Shown one piece after another: positions 21,648-21,703 of a stretch of 21,703 nt of DNA (its first letter is position 1; each line of letters begins with the position of its first letter). Made by a program: the position numbers and the translations under genes. The notes under the pieces are model-generated. The model searched no databases. It was given only the letters and a program-made list of their open reading frames with translations, and was not told the origin of the DNA. This stretch comes from an uncultured Ruminococcus sp. (lineage in GTDB: Bacteria; Bacillota; Clostridia; Oscillospirales; Ruminococcaceae): the NCBI GenBank assembly GCA_945867875.1, contig CAMBJF010000020.1, forward strand, positions 1-21,703. Direction: 5' to 3'.

Positions 21648-21703
21648 GAAGCAGAAGTGAAGTATGCAATGTCCTGTAAAATTCGCCGGCGGCAGATAAC
21701 TGC

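Overview
The window looks like a chromosomal segment of a Gram-positive, spore-forming anaerobe of the Clostridia, most like Ruminococcus or a related Oscillospiraceae genus. This rests on protein content: ScpA/ScpB with a YtfI-YtfJ (GerW) pair and a D,D-carboxypeptidase, rubrerythrin, a cytoplasmic type I pullulanase, and many strong AAAGGA/GGAGG ribosome-binding sites. The genus is inferred without any database search. No tRNA, rRNA, CRISPR array, transposase or phage gene was seen, so this is ordinary chromosome with a few unusual parts.

Layout. (1) 1-5689, rightward: the tail of an unknown gene, then a tightly packed run of site-2 protease, scpA, scpB, a DUF2953 protein, gerW/ytfJ, a sporulation-type D,D-carboxypeptidase and rluB, joined by overlaps or short gaps. 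It closes with a 60-bp palindrome and a strong terminator (5869-5906). (2) 5914-9150, leftward: a three-gene unit of a membrane-anchored NodB-like protein with lost catalytic residues, a bactofilin with an octaproline linker, and an acidic four-TM protein with three ELPPLP motifs. It has a near-consensus promoter flanked by two near-identical 14-bp dyads 52 bp apart. (3) 9536-13928, rightward: a YtrA-type GntR repressor followed by a MacAB-like trio (adaptor with a very long coiled coil, ATPase, FtsX-type permease). Upstream are a conventional promoter and, further out, an extended -10 element preceded by three 8-bp direct repeats in 11-bp phase. (4) 14013-14552, leftward: rubrerythrin from a perfect sigma-A promoter, divergent from a six-TM protein (14699-15406). 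(5) 15446-15648: an intergenic array of consecutive hairpins. (6) 15777-17213: purB from a perfect promoter. (7) 17432-21550: type I pullulanase, then an OmpR-family response regulator and histidine kinase, probably cotranscribed. The kinase seems to start at an AUA codon.

The region most likely to hold something undescribed is the leftward unit at 5914-9150 with its dual-operator promoter, because no gene in it has an obvious enzymatic role and all three point to the cell envelope or cytoskeleton. The phased repeats upstream of the efflux operon and the AUA start of the kinase are the other two observations I would check first. All start codons were chosen by inspecting ribosome-binding-site spacing; several differ from the longest open frame.
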